Below are positions 24,936 through 35,600 of a stretch of 64,000 nucleotides of DNA, one piece after another. Numbering within the stretch: the first letter of the stretch is position 1; every line of letters starts with the position of its first letter. Position numbers and translations under genes: made by a program. The DNA is from Solibacillus cecembensis. Lineage in GTDB: Bacteria > Bacillota > Bacilli > Bacillales_A > Planococcaceae. The stretch spans positions 1 through 64,000 of the forward strand of contig NZ_LMBZ01000023.1 of assembly GCF_001439635.1 (NCBI RefSeq), in the 5' to 3' direction. The notes under the pieces are model-generated. The model was not told where the DNA came from and did no database searches. It saw only the letters and a list, made by a program, of their open reading frames with translations.

Positions 24936-26105
24936 ATGCCAAAACAAGTTTGGCTTTTAATAATGGGGACATTTGTAAATACAGTGGGGAATTCATTTCT
25001 ATGGCCGTTAAATAGTATTTACATACATGATTATTTAGGAAAGACGCTAACGATGGCGGGCTTTGTATTGATGCTCAATTCGTTAGCGGGTGTGTTTGGC
25101 AATATATTGGGCGGCATATTGTTTGATAAGCTTGGTGGTTATAAAACAATATTAATAGGCGTCATATTAAATTTAATATCCATTTCATTACTTACGATGT
25201 GGCATGAATGGCCGCAGTACATTATTTTCTTAACGATGCTTGGCTTTAGTGGAGGGATTGTATTTCCTGCGCTTTATGCCATTGCGGGAAGTGCTTGGCC
25301 AGAAGGGGGCAGGAAATCTTTCAATGCCATCTTCTTAGCAAATAATGTAGGGGTAGCGATTGGTCCAGCACTTGCAGGAGTCATCGCAGACATTCAATTT
25401 GAATGGGTCTTTATGTCGAATTTAATTGCTTATATTGTGTTCTTCTTTATTGTTATCTTTACATTTAAGCGCTTTGATTCAGGTAAAGTAACACGGAAAA
25501 AAGTAATGTCCGAAACGAATGATAAAAAAGCGAAAGCGCCTCTTATTGCGCTGAGTATTTTAAGTATTTCATTAGTATTATGCTGGCTGTCCTATTCGCA
25601 ATGGAGTGCAACAATCTCCTCTTACACGCAGTCACTAGGCATGAGTTTGTCGCAATATAGTTTACTGTGGACATTGAACGGCTTTATGATTGTGGCGGTT
25701 CAGCCAATTATTAAACCACTTGTGACGCGTTGGGAAAAGAAAATCAAACATCAGCTCGTACTTGGTTTAGCATTAATGTCCGTGTCCTTTTTCGTCGTAT
25801 ACTTTGCAGGTGATTTTAAAATGTTTGCCGCAGCGATGGTTATTTTAACTTTAGGGGAAGTATTTTTCTCACCCGTTATCCCAATGCTAGCAAATAAAAT
25901 GGCGCCATCTGGACAGGAAGGGTTTTATCAAGGATTAGTAAACAGTGCTACAACGGTAGGAAGAATGATTGGTCCATTATTTGGTGGATTAATGGTAGAT
26001 TTATATGGAATGCAAGTATTAATGCTCATCTTAACGGTTATATTGATTGTAGCGATTATACCGTGTTTGTTATATGATCGAGGATTAAAAAACGAGGAGA
26101 TCTGA
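24936..26105 (+). CDS. MFS transporter
   Basis: A 389-residue major facilitator with 12 predicted transmembrane helices and a central cytoplasmic loop (about 185-205). The loop 2-3 motif GGILFDKLGGYK matches the MFS motif A. The N-half resembles drug/proton antiporters such as YttB. AGGAGG eight bases upstream selects ATG 24936. Substrate is unknown. A strong palindrome 100 bp upstream may regulate it. Confidence 0.85.
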   Translation: MPKQVWLLIMGTFVNTVGNSFLWPLNSIYIHDYLGKTLTMAGFVLMLNSLAGVFGNILGGILFDKLGGYKTILIGVILNLISISLLTMWHEWPQYIIFLTMLGFSGGIVFPALYAIAGSAWPEGGRKSFNAIFLANNVGVAIGPALAGVIADIQFEWVFMSNLIAYIVFFFIVIFTFKRFDSGKVTRKKVMSETNDKKAKAPLIALSILSISLVLCWLSYSQWSATISSYTQSLGMSLSQYSLLWTLNGFMIVAVQPIIKPLVTRWEKKIKHQLVLGLALMSVSFFVVYFAGDFKMFAAAMVILTLGEVFFSPVIPMLANKMAPSGQEGFYQGLVNSATTVGRMIGPLFGGLMVDLYGMQVLMLILTVILIVAIIPCLLYDRGLKNEEI

Positions 26106-26167
26106 CAAGTGGATTGAGGAAAGGGCAGTTAACATATTGAAAATGCCAGTAAATGATAATCAACTAC

Positions 26168-26196
26168 TTGTGCTTTTGTCGCCAATCCGCTAAAAT
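26168..26196 (+). promoter_or_regulatory. Promoter of leuS
   Basis: TTGTGC (26168-26173) and TAAAAT (26191-26196) with a 17-bp spacer stand just before the T-box leader. Confidence 0.7.
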
Positions 26197-26209
26197 GAAT
26201 GAAATATTA

Positions 26210-26453
26210 AAAAATGACTGTGATAAGGAATAGTAGACGGTTCTTCCTTTTAGAGAGCTAGCGGTTGGTGAAAGCTAGTAGGTCGTAAGTCGAACTCGCC
26301 TTTGAGTTAGCTTTGGTGAACGAATAGTAACTAAAGCCGTGTATTCGCGTTAAGAAATCAAGCTGAGTGCAGTGTCACTAATGTGGGTGGTACCGCGGGA
26401 GTATTAAATATCTCTCGTCCCTTCTTATTATAAGAATGGGACGGGATTTTTTT
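26210..26453 (+). promoter_or_regulatory. T-box leader of leuS with its terminator
   Basis: Stem I carries AGAGAGCTAGCGGTTGG and the GAACTC specifier region; CTC at 26295-26297 is the likely leucine specifier, CTT at 26300-26302 the alternative. The T-box proper is TGGGTGGTACCGCGG (26384-26398), which pairs with the uncharged tRNA end. The terminator is CGTCCC-TTCTTAT with ATAAGAA-GGGACG and a T7 tail (26411-26453). Confidence 0.95.
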
Positions 26454-26594
26454 GTTTTTCAAATATTCCGTCAATTCAATGCGCACAATACATTTTCAAA
26501 GACATCCACATAAGAAAGAAGAACACCTTGCGCGACCTTCGTACAAGAAATATCTTTCTAATCACAGCAATCGTAAATTAGAGGAGGAATTATT

Positions 26595-29009
26595 GTGAGC
26601 TTTAATCATCAACAAGTCGAAAAGAAATGGCAGAAATATTGGGCCGACAATAAAACGTTTAAAACGGAAAATGAAGTGGATAAACCAAAGTTTTATGCAC
26701 TTGATATGTTCCCTTATCCATCGGGTGCAGGTCTACATGTAGGGCATCCAGAAGGGTACACAGCAACAGATATTCTTTCACGTTTTAAACGTATGCAAGG
26801 CTATAATGTGCTACATCCAATTGGCTGGGATGCATTTGGTTTACCAGCAGAGCAATATGCACTTGATACAGGAAATGACCCTGCTGAATTTACAGCGAAA
26901 AACATCGCAACATTCAAGCGTCAAATTCAAGAGCTTGGCTTCTCATATGACTGGGATCGTGAAATTAATACGACAGATCCGTCTTATTACAAATGGACAC
27001 AATGGATTTTCACAAAATTAGTTGAAATGGATTTAGCTTATGTGGATGAAGTAGCAGTTAACTGGTGTGAAGCACTAGGAACAGTCCTTGCCAATGAGGA
27101 AGTAATTGATGGGCTTTCTGAGCGCGGTAGCCACCCAGTAGTGCGTCGTCCAATGCGTCAATGGGTTTTACGTATTACAAAATACGCTGACCGTTTAATT
27201 GATGACCTTGTAGATGTGGATTGGCCAGAATCAATTAAAGATATGCAACGTAACTGGATTGGGCGTTCTGAAGGCGCACAAGTGAAATTCACGATTGCAG
27301 ATACTGACAAAGACTTTGAAGTATTTACAACGCGTCCAGATACATTATTCGGAGCAACATACTGTGTACTTGCACCAGAGCATAAATTAGTAGCAGAAAT
27401 TACTTCAGCTGACCAAAAAGCAGCGGTAGAAGCTTATTTAGAAAAAGTAGCATTAAAATCTGATCTTGAGCGTACAGATTTAGCGAAAGAAAAAACAGGT
27501 GTATTCACGGGTGCATATGCGGTGAATCCAATTAATGGCAAGCAAGTCCCAATCTGGATTGCTGACTATGTATTAGCTACTTACGGTACAGGTGCGATTA
27601 TGGCGGTTCCAGGACATGACGAGCGTGACTATGAATTCGCAAAAGAATTCGGCTTAGACATTGTTGCTGTTTTAGAAGGTGGCAATATTGAAACAGAAGC
27701 GTTCACTGGTGACGGTGTTCACATCAATTCTGATTTCCTAGACGGTTTAAATAAAGAAGACGGCATTGCAAAAGCGATTGCTTGGTTAGTAGAAAACGGT
27801 GTCGGTGAAAAGAAAATAACGTATCGTTTACGTGACTGGTTATTCTCTCGTCAACGTTATTGGGGTGAGCCAATTCCAATAATTCACTGGGAAGATGGCA
27901 CAATGACAACGATTCCAGTGGATCAGTTGCCATTAGAGTTACCAAAAACAGAAAATATTCGTCCATCAGGTACAGGTGAATCACCACTTGCCAATATCGA
28001 TGAGTGGGTAAATGTTGTACACCCTGAAACAGGTTTAAAAGGTCGTCGTGAAACGAACACAATGCCGCAGTGGGCAGGTTCTTCATGGTACTTCTTACGC
28101 TATATTGATCCAACAAATGATGAAGCATTAGCAGATCCAGAATTACTAAAACGTTGGTTACCAGTTGATATTTACATTGGTGGCGCGGAGCATGCGGTAC
28201 TTCACTTACTGTACGCACGCTTCTGGCATAAAGTGCTGTACGATTTAGGCATTGTACACACAAAAGAGCCATTCCAAAAGTTATTTAACCAAGGAATGAT
28301 CTTAGGTGAAGGTAATGTGAAAATGTCTAAGTCATTAGGAAATGTTGTCAATCCAGATGATATTATTGAATCACATGGTGCTGATACATTACGTCTATAC
28401 GAAATGTTCATGGGTCCATTAGAAGCATCGATTGCATGGAGCACAAATGGTTTAGATGGGGCGCGTCGTTTCTTAGATCGTATTTGGCGCTTATTCATAA
28501 CAGAAGAAGGTCAATTAGCGGCAAAAGTTCAAGTTTCGGATGATAAAACGTTAGAAAAAGTGTATCACCAAACAGTGAAAAAAGTGACGGAAAATTATGA
28601 AGGAATCCGTTTCAATACAGCGATTTCACAAATGATGGTATTCATTAACGATGGCTATAAAGCGGATGTGATTCCAGTTGAATATGTAGAAGGCTTTGTG
28701 AAATTATTAGCACCAATCGCACCACACGTAGCAGAAGAAATTTGGGCGATTTTAGGCCATGAAGGTACAATTACCTATACAGAGTGGCCAACAGCGGACG
28801 ACTCGAAGCTTGTAGATGATGAAGTAGAAATCGTTGTGCAAGTATTAGGTAAAGTCCGTGCGAAAGTACAAGTAGCGAAAGATATTTCTAAAGAAGATTT
28901 AGAAAAAGTAGCACTTGAGGATAGCAGAGTTCAAGAGTTTATCGACGGGAAAACGGTTGTAAAAGTCGTTGTTATTCCAGGGAAATTAGTAAACATTGTT
29001 GTTAAATAA
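26595..29009 (+). CDS. leuS: Leucyl-tRNA synthetase
   Basis: LeuS charges tRNA-Leu. At 804 residues it is the bacterial length. The HIGH-type motif is LHVGHPEGY (within PYPSGAGLHVGH), the editing domain lies at about 220-420 with TTRPDTLFGATY, and KMSKSLGN closes the active site. GAGGAGG (26581-26587) precedes GTG 26595. A T-box leader senses uncharged tRNA-Leu. Confidence 0.98.
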   Translation: MSFNHQQVEKKWQKYWADNKTFKTENEVDKPKFYALDMFPYPSGAGLHVGHPEGYTATDILSRFKRMQGYNVLHPIGWDAFGLPAEQYALDTGNDPAEFTAKNIATFKRQIQELGFSYDWDREINTTDPSYYKWTQWIFTKLVEMDLAYVDEVAVNWCEALGTVLANEEVIDGLSERGSHPVVRRPMRQWVLRITKYADRLIDDLVDVDWPESIKDMQRNWIGRSEGAQVKFTIADTDKDFEVFTTRPDTLFGATYCVLAPEHKLVAEITSADQKAAVEAYLEKVALKSDLERTDLAKEKTGVFTGAYAVNPINGKQVPIWIADYVLATYGTGAIMAVPGHDERDYEFAKEFGLDIVAVLEGGNIETEAFTGDGVHINSDFLDGLNKEDGIAKAIAWLVENGVGEKKITYRLRDWLFSRQRYWGEPIPIIHWEDGTMTTIPVDQLPLELPKTENIRPSGTGESPLANIDEWVNVVHPETGLKGRRETNTMPQWAGSSWYFLRYIDPTNDEALADPELLKRWLPVDIYIGGAEHAVLHLLYARFWHKVLYDLGIVHTKEPFQKLFNQGMILGEGNVKMSKSLGNVVNPDDIIESHGADTLRLYEMFMGPLEASIAWSTNGLDGARRFLDRIWRLFITEEGQLAAKVQVSDDKTLEKVYHQTVKKVTENYEGIRFNTAISQMMVFINDGYKADVIPVEYVEGFVKLLAPIAPHVAEEIWAILGHEGTITYTEWPTADDSKLVDDEVEIVVQVLGKVRAKVQVAKDISKEDLEKVALEDSRVQEFIDGKTVVKVVVIPGKLVNIVVK

Positions 29010-29030
29010 TTTGATGTAAATTAAATTTTT

Positions 29031-29069
29031 AAAATGACATTTCGGCTTTTGGTCGAAATGTCATTTTTT
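29031..29069 (+). terminator. Terminator of leuS
   Basis: AAAATGACATTTCG pairs with CGAAATGTCATTTT, followed by T residues. Confidence 0.92.
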
Positions 29070-29162
29070 GTGTTAAAAGGAAATGGCGTATGGTATTATT
29101 TTAGGATAGGTACTGTGCGATTAGAACTATATAGAATGTTTTAAAAAAGGAAGTGAACACTT

Positions 29163-29852
29163 GTGGAAGAATCAACAATATTAATTATTGAAGATGATGC
29201 TGATATTTTAGAAGTGCTTTCATTGTATGTTCAAAATGCAGGATATCACACGTTAAAAGCGACAACTATAGAAGAAGGCTGGAAGTTAATTACGACGGAG
29301 GCAATTGATTTAATGTTAGTCGATATCAATTTACCAGATGGAAATGGCGTTGATTTAGTAAAGCGAATACGTGAACAGTCCGAAGCAATCATTTTTTTTG
29401 TCACCGCGAACGATACGATAGAAGACAAGTTACAGGGGTTTGATGTAGGTGCAGCCGATTATATTACAAAACCTTTTATTCCCAAAGAAGTAATCGCTAG
29501 AATAAAGGCACATTTAAATCGCAAAAATGGCCAACGGAAAAACCAATATACTTTGAATGATATAGTTATTGATTTTGAAGAAAAGTCCGTCCATAAAGCG
29601 GGGGAGAAATTACATCTCTATACAAAAGAAAGGCAAATATTATTTTATTTGGTTGAACACCGGAATCAAGTATTAAGTGTAGATCAAATTATTAATAATG
29701 TATGGGGTTTTGAAGAAATAGTAGACTTGAAAGCGGTCGCAGTACATATAAGCATGCTTAGAAAAAAGATTGAAAAAAACTCTGCGAAGCCTAAAATTAT
29801 ACAAACCGTAAGAGGGTTTGGGTATACATTTAATACGAACTTAGAAGAGTAG
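29163..29852 (+). CDS. Orphan OmpR-family response regulator
   Basis: A 229-residue DNA-binding response regulator. The receiver has acidic pocket E10-D11-D12, phosphoacceptor D54 in LVDINLPDG, the FVTAND threonine and the DYITKPF lysine. A winged-helix domain follows (about 130-225; TKERQILFYL, VWGFEE, VRGFGYTF). The start is GTG 29163 after AAGGAAGTGA. No histidine kinase gene is adjacent; the converging neighbour is an HD-GYP gene. Its signal and targets are unknown. Confidence 0.9.
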   Translation: MEESTILIIEDDADILEVLSLYVQNAGYHTLKATTIEEGWKLITTEAIDLMLVDINLPDGNGVDLVKRIREQSEAIIFFVTANDTIEDKLQGFDVGAADYITKPFIPKEVIARIKAHLNRKNGQRKNQYTLNDIVIDFEEKSVHKAGEKLHLYTKERQILFYLVEHRNQVLSVDQIINNVWGFEEIVDLKAVAVHISMLRKKIEKNSAKPKIIQTVRGFGYTFNTNLEE

Positions 29853-29883
29853 AAAGATAACAATTAATCCATAGTGAATCAAT

Positions 29884-29927
29884 GAAAAAAGAGATGGGCT
29901 CATATGCACGAGCCCACCTCTTTTTTC
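29884..29927. terminator. Bidirectional terminator
   Basis: AAAAAAGAG-A-TGGGCTC pairs with GAGCCCA-CCTCTTTTTT between converging genes. Confidence 0.92.
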
Positions 29928-29957
29928 ATGATATTTAAGTGCGTATGCAATCACTTG

Positions 29958-31676
29958 TTACTTGGAAGCAAATTTGTCTAAAAGATTATGGAACTGAAGA
30001 GCATCTTTACTTTCCACTGTTAAATTCACCATATATTGTTCTAATTGGTTTGTAGATATTTTGAATGTATTTGGTGAATAATTGAGCAGCGTATTAGGAT
30101 GTTCTGAATCATAAATAACATATGTTTTTGTACAGTTATTATTATTTGATATCCATAAAATTTCTTCTAGTATCGCATCAGTTGGAAGTACATGAGGGAA
30201 AATCCGCTCAGTATGCATTAAACCAATAAGTGCCGTAAATAAAAATTGCTTTTGAAAAGCTGCATCCACTAAAATCAGTACATGTTCGTCATAGTCATTA
30301 TGATCGATCAATTCTTCTATTTTTTTCTTCATTAACTCATCTATATAAGACATAACCTGTTGATAGCGACTTTCTGGAATCGCTTTTTGCATTTGTAAAA
30401 GATTTAAAATGCGATACACCGGTATAAATATTTTAATATAAAACTCATAGCCTTTAAAATTATCAACAAGTTTTAAATAGGTCTTTTTCGCATTTTCAAC
30501 ATTTGCGCTAACAAGTTCATTGTAAAAATTATTGAGCATTTGTGTAAGGTTTTCTGGCTGATAGGAAATTAATTTTTTGATCTTAATATGATTATTAATG
30601 GATACGTGAAATGCCTTTCTAGTGTCAATATATTTTACTCTAGGTGATGTTGGAAATTGCGGATTATTTTTTTCAACAATTGCAAGTTTGCCATCTGAAA
30701 GGAGCACTATTGAATTTTCAGGATAGATTCTAATAAAATCTACAAATTCCGTTAATAATTCACTATTTAATATATGAGCATCTCGATATAAAAGGCTAAA
30801 TGCGTCAGCAGCGCGCAATGCATCCCGATAAACACGTTTCATCGTAATTGCTGAATAGACATCTATAATTTGTAAAATTTCTAATTCCATTGCAAAATCA
30901 TGAGCATATTGATACTGCGGATAACCTCCCCCATCTTTCCGTTCATGATGAGATTTTGCTAAATAGGCAATATCAGATAAACCCAGCTTCTTGAAAATAG
31001 CTTCCCCTTCAACTGTATGCTTTTTCATAATTTCGAATTCTTGCCTAGTTAGTTTACTCGGTTTTTGCAAAATAACTAGAGGAATTTTCAGCTTGCCAAT
31101 ATCATGTAATAAGTAGCCAATTGCGAGCCTTTCTAAATTTTTTAAACGCATTTTTCTAGCAAATAGAGTACCAAGAATAAATGCATCAATACAATGCAAA
31201 TAAGAATAATAATCCCAATTTTTGAGCTGAGTTAAATAATCCTTATAAGGCGCATTGCTTAAAATTTGGTCATATAGATCGGCTAAGTATAATATATCTG
31301 CTTCGTTTTTTAAAATCTGTCCGTAGCGAATTTCGGTATCTAATTCGGCTAAAAGGGAATAAAATTCAACAGTTGAGTTGGCTAGGGGAATAGGCACTGA
31401 GTTTGAAATGTCTGTAACGCTTAAAAGCAGTTCATCCCAATCCAACGTATGTTTATCAGAGGAGGGTTGCCCAGCTGTTTGATTGACATGTTTTGCATGA
31501 TGTGGACTGCGATAAATAGTGACGAAATAAATATGGTTCTTTTTTAACAAATCAATTGCTTTTGAAGTGAGTGAATTGTCTTTCTTCATAAAAAGTTTGC
31601 GGTCAACAAATAAATCACTCGATAAAATATCACCGATTGCAACATCATTAATTGAAATTTGTACTGTGTTTGACAA
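29958..31676 (-). CDS. HD-GYP domain protein, probable cyclic-di-GMP phosphodiesterase
   Basis: A 572-residue soluble protein. Residues 1-50 resemble the short N-terminal domain often found before HD-GYP (LTSKAIDLLKKNHIYFVTI). The HD-GYP domain spans about 165-320: YLLHDIGKLKIP supplies HD, HHERKDGGGYP the GYP motif, and DVYSAIT a later metal ligand. About 250 further residues have no recognised domain. HD-GYP enzymes hydrolyse cyclic-di-GMP. The start is TTG 31676, eight bases after GGAGTG. No membrane segment is seen. It may share a pathway with the neighbouring response regulator. Confidence 0.85.
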   Translation of the reverse strand: MSNTVQISINDVAIGDILSSDLFVDRKLFMKKDNSLTSKAIDLLKKNHIYFVTIYRSPHHAKHVNQTAGQPSSDKHTLDWDELLLSVTDISNSVPIPLANSTVEFYSLLAELDTEIRYGQILKNEADILYLADLYDQILSNAPYKDYLTQLKNWDYYSYLHCIDAFILGTLFARKMRLKNLERLAIGYLLHDIGKLKIPLVILQKPSKLTRQEFEIMKKHTVEGEAIFKKLGLSDIAYLAKSHHERKDGGGYPQYQYAHDFAMELEILQIIDVYSAITMKRVYRDALRAADAFSLLYRDAHILNSELLTEFVDFIRIYPENSIVLLSDGKLAIVEKNNPQFPTSPRVKYIDTRKAFHVSINNHIKIKKLISYQPENLTQMLNNFYNELVSANVENAKKTYLKLVDNFKGYEFYIKIFIPVYRILNLLQMQKAIPESRYQQVMSYIDELMKKKIEELIDHNDYDEHVLILVDAAFQKQFLFTALIGLMHTERIFPHVLPTDAILEEILWISNNNNCTKTYVIYDSEHPNTLLNYSPNTFKISTNQLEQYMVNLTVESKDALQFHNLLDKFASK

Positions 31677-31999
31677 AGGGGGAACACTCCTTTTAATTAT
31701 TGTAATAATTATGGTATTACGAAGGCGTTAGGGACATAATCTAGTGAAAATATATCTTAATAACGGTTTACTGACTATTCAGTCGATTTTTTTATTTTAT
31801 AATAAGTAAATGGTTGTGTCTGTGAAATAAGTCACAATAATAGAGGGGTATATCATAGGTAAACATTACATAATTATCTGTTGGAATAGGATTTCGTGAG
31901 GCAAAATAACTATTCAGTACATAGTTATTTTATGTAATACTATATAAGTAAATGATTTATAACATTTAACGATTTAATAGAAGAAAGTAGTGTATAAAG
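31677..31999. other. Divergent intergenic region with several palindromes
   Basis: Contains an 18-bp palindrome TAATTATTGTAATAATTA (31694-31711), a CRP/FNR-like site at 31821-31836 and a hairpin AAAATAACTAT/ATAGTTATTTT (31903-31931). No coding sequence is seen. The start of the HD-GYP gene and of the CoxG-like gene flank it. Confidence 0.6.
31821..31836. promoter_or_regulatory. CRP/FNR-type palindrome
   Basis: TGTGAAATAAGTCACA matches TGTGA-N6-TCACA exactly. It is 164 bp before the CoxG-like gene and 145 bp before the HD-GYP gene. An Fnr- or ArcR-like regulator is possible. Confidence 0.55.
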
Positions 32000-32434
32000 A
32001 TGGCACAAGCATCACATTCAGTTCAAATTCCAGTAAGTCAAGACAAGGTATGGAGCTTTGTAAGCAAAATTGAAAAGTGGGCAACTTTAGTTCCTGCGTA
32101 TAAAGAGCACACAGAAATCGATGAACAAACGTCGAAGTGGACTTTTGAAGGGAATTTTAAAGGTCTAAAGAAAAAAGTAGATCTTGAAATTAAAATTGTC
32201 GAGTTTAATGAACCAACAAATATTAAATTTGAAATTAAAGGTTTATCGGATAACTTCACAGGTGGCGGCGAATTCAAAGCCGAAGTAAGTGGTAGCGGCA
32301 CGATGATGACAGGCACTGTAGAAATCAACGCGGGTGGCTTATCTGGCGCTGTTTTAACTCCAGCGATTAAAGTACTGTTACCAAAAGTAACATCACGTTT
32401 AACAGAAAAAATAGCACGTAATATTCAAGCGTAA
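32000..32434 (+). CDS. SRPBCC/CoxG-like protein
   Basis: A 144-residue START/SRPBCC fold protein of the CoxG family. It begins with the usual strand and helix (HSVQIPVSQDKVWSFV) and ends in a long C-terminal helix (LLPKVTSRLTEKIARNIQ). Such proteins bind hydrophobic ligands or, in CO-dehydrogenase clusters, anchor the enzyme; no CO-dehydrogenase genes are here. The ribosome binding site is weak (GAAGAAAG). Function is unknown. Confidence 0.75.
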   Translation: MAQASHSVQIPVSQDKVWSFVSKIEKWATLVPAYKEHTEIDEQTSKWTFEGNFKGLKKKVDLEIKIVEFNEPTNIKFEIKGLSDNFTGGGEFKAEVSGSGTMMTGTVEINAGGLSGAVLTPAIKVLLPKVTSRLTEKIARNIQA

Positions 32435-32442
32435 TTTTATAG

Positions 32443-32481
32443 CCCATTAGAAAAGTTATTAATTTTCTAATGGGTCTTTTT
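32443..32481 (+). terminator. Terminator of the CoxG-like gene
   Basis: CCCATTAGAAAA pairs with TTTTCTAATGGG, followed by TCTTTTT. Confidence 0.9.
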
Positions 32482-32624
32482 AGTTCATTATACAAAATAA
32501 TGGTAGAATAAGAAATGGTTCTAAATAACTTGTAATATTTGCCGATAATTAGTGCAGAGGTATAGGGATTTTCATATTCAAGTTAGTATACATATTGAAT
32601 TTAATGATAATAGGAGGAAATATT

Positions 32625-35600
32625 ATGAAGAAAAGTAGTTCGAATTTCAATAAATTATTTGCAACGACAGCGATAGCTACAGCAGCACTTGTTGTGCCGA
32701 TGGATGCATTTGCTGCAGAGGCGAGCTCGGTAAAGATTCTTGGTAATAATATTGTAGGTGATGTATTAACAGCTGATATTTCAGCATTGCCGACAAATGT
32801 AAATTTGGAATATCAGTGGTTTTATGATGAGGGATTAGATGCAAATCCTACACCAATCACTGATGCAGAGGCAAAAACCTATACTATCCGTTCAGGAGAT
32901 ATTGGCAAAGCGCTTATTGTAAAAGTGACGATGGATGATGGCACTGTGCATACAAGTGAAAAAATAGTAGTGGATAAGACGATTAAGATAATAAATAAGA
33001 AAACGAAAAATGAACCAGCAAAGGACCCAGCGCAGAAAGATACATTTGTCAACGATATTATATATGCTGAAATTAAGAGTTTAGGAGAAACTTTCAAATC
33101 ATATCAATGGTATTACTTTGAAAATGGCAAAAAAACACCTATTGCTGGTGCAACGAAATATGAATTAATCATACCAGTTGAAGCAGCGGGGAAAGATCTA
33201 ATCGTTGAAGCGAAATCGGAGTCTGGGCAAACATATACAAGTGCACCAGCAAAAATTAAAGAATTAGATTTAATAGTAGGTGTGCCGACTGTGACAGGAT
33301 TTTCACCAGATAAGTTCGCCCTACCAGGTGATAAATTAACTGTTGCGAATCCAGTTGTGAAAGATGATGTTAGAGAGTTAAAGGCAAACCAAATTGCATA
33401 TTCGTATCAATGGATGTATGAAGTGAATGGTTCTTATTCTTATATAGAGGGAGCAACTGCTGCAACGTATACAATTCCAAAAGACGCACTAGATAAAGAA
33501 ATGAAGAATATTGTTGTGCGCGTAACAGCCAAAGTTGGTACAGCGGAACCGAAATCAAACAACTCACCAATTATAACGGTGGCTAATACCCCCGCGGAGG
33601 CTCTTATCCTGGAAATTAAAAGTTTATTGGGGACAGATGATACGAATAAATCAAAAGTTTATAATCCAGATAAAATAAAATCATTCGGTGATGAAATAAA
33701 TGACCTTAATAGTAAGTATGCAGCACTAACAGCAGCAGCTAAAGCGAATATTACAAACTATGATATTTTAAAACGTGCCACAGAAGATCACGCATTAATG
33801 ACGGCATTAAAAGAGAAAGTCGACAAAGCAAAAGGAATAACGGATGCTACAGATAAGTTACAAGAATTTAAATCACTTTGGGCAGAATATGAACAATTGG
33901 ATTTATTGCAACGTAGCCTAGATACTGGAAGTTTGATGTTCGCTGATATTAAATTGGGTATAGTCGATGAGCTTAGTACATTTGAAATTACTGAAGTAAT
34001 CGCCATTAATAAAGATATTTTAGGTCTCTTAGAGGACTTAACAACAGGTGGAACAGGTCAGTCGTATGAATTAGTGCAATATAAAGAAAAGGAAATTGCT
34101 AAATTACAAGAAGCTATTACAAAAATCGAAAATCGCATTGCTGAATTATCAAATGACTATCAAATGACGATACAAAATCAAGATATTTTAACAACAGCGA
34201 AATCAGATATTAAAAAAGTACAAGCATTCCTCACAAAGGTAGAAAAAATTGATCTTACTGCAACAGTGAAAAAGCAGAAAACAGCTGCAAAATCTGTTCG
34301 CAAGGATTTTGAAAAATTAAATGTGAAGCAACAAAGTTTAGTTCCTTCTTATATTTATGATGAGGATCATCCCGAAAGTTCGAAGAGTAAGCTGATATTA
34401 GCTGAAAAGGCAGCAGAAGCGGATGTTAAACTCGTTCAAGAAGGGATTAATAAATTCATTACACTGGGCGATACCAACTCGTATAAAGCGATTCCGACTA
34501 CTGAAGAAATCAATAAAGTTATCACTGACTACAAAGCACTATCAAAAGAATCCTCAATAAAAATAACTGGCTATACACAATTTTTACAGCTACAGAAGGA
34601 TATAAAAATTGCTGAAAAAGTGCGCAAACAGCTCGATAATTATGGAGTGTTATTTGAATCAGGTGGTGGAAAATATTCATCAAAATTAAAATCGGCATAT
34701 AACAGTACAACAAAAGCGTTTAATAAATTGACGTCTCTGCAAAAATCTTTAATAGCGGCAGCTGATCTAGATAAACTGAAAGCACCAGGAGAGCCAGAGC
34801 TAAATCCAGACGACAAGCCACTAACAGAAGAGGAAAAAGCGGCTAAAGACCAAGGGACGGCATTTATAGGTGAAATTGATACGGCACTTGCATTAGTTAC
34901 AGGGGATTTTAATACTTATTCACAAGCGATTGAAGCAGTCGTACTGAAATATAAAAATGGCTTGCCTTCGAAAGCGCGCAAATATGTAACAAATTACGCG
35001 GCACTACAAGCAGCAGAAAAAGATATTAAAGCTGTAAAGTCATTTTTGAAAAAGGTTGATCAAGCTGCTATGGAGGCAGATGCAGGAAAGCGTTATTCAA
35101 AAATTGAAGGTGTTCAAAAGGCATTTTTAAAATTACCTGCCACTCAGCAAAAGTTTGCAGCCCAGAATGCAACATATACGACGTTAATCGCTTCTATGGG
35201 AGGCACGAATGGTCTGTTAGGGGCTTTTGATGAAAAAATAGTCGAGCTTAATACTGGCGGTGCTACTGTTGAGGGAATAAAAAAATTAGAAGCTGAATAC
35301 AAAACGTTTTCTTCAGCTGAGAAAAAGAAAGTTCAAAATTACCATATTTTAAAACAAGCTCTAGCGGATGTAAAAAAAGTTGAAGCATTTAATGCGAAAT
35401 ATGCGAAAATGCAAGAAAATATGCCTACTTCTGTTACTTCTACAATACAAGCTTTCAATGCATTGACAGACCAGCAAGCTAGACTTGTGCACGTTGACAT
35501 TCAAAATAATATGATTAAGCTAGAAATCGAACAGCGTGATAAGAATACGAAAGCGTTAGATTTAATCAATATGATCAATGGTTTAGTGGGTATCGATGGG

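Noticed and set aside
27724..28272. 182-residue minus-strand frame inside leuS
   Set aside because: It overlaps conserved LeuS sequence, and the product shows no domain.
31814..31837. Rex operator in the HD-GYP/CoxG intergenic region
   Set aside because: The outer TTGTG...CACAA arms are spaced too far apart for Rex; the inner TGTGA-N6-TCACA fits CRP/FNR better.
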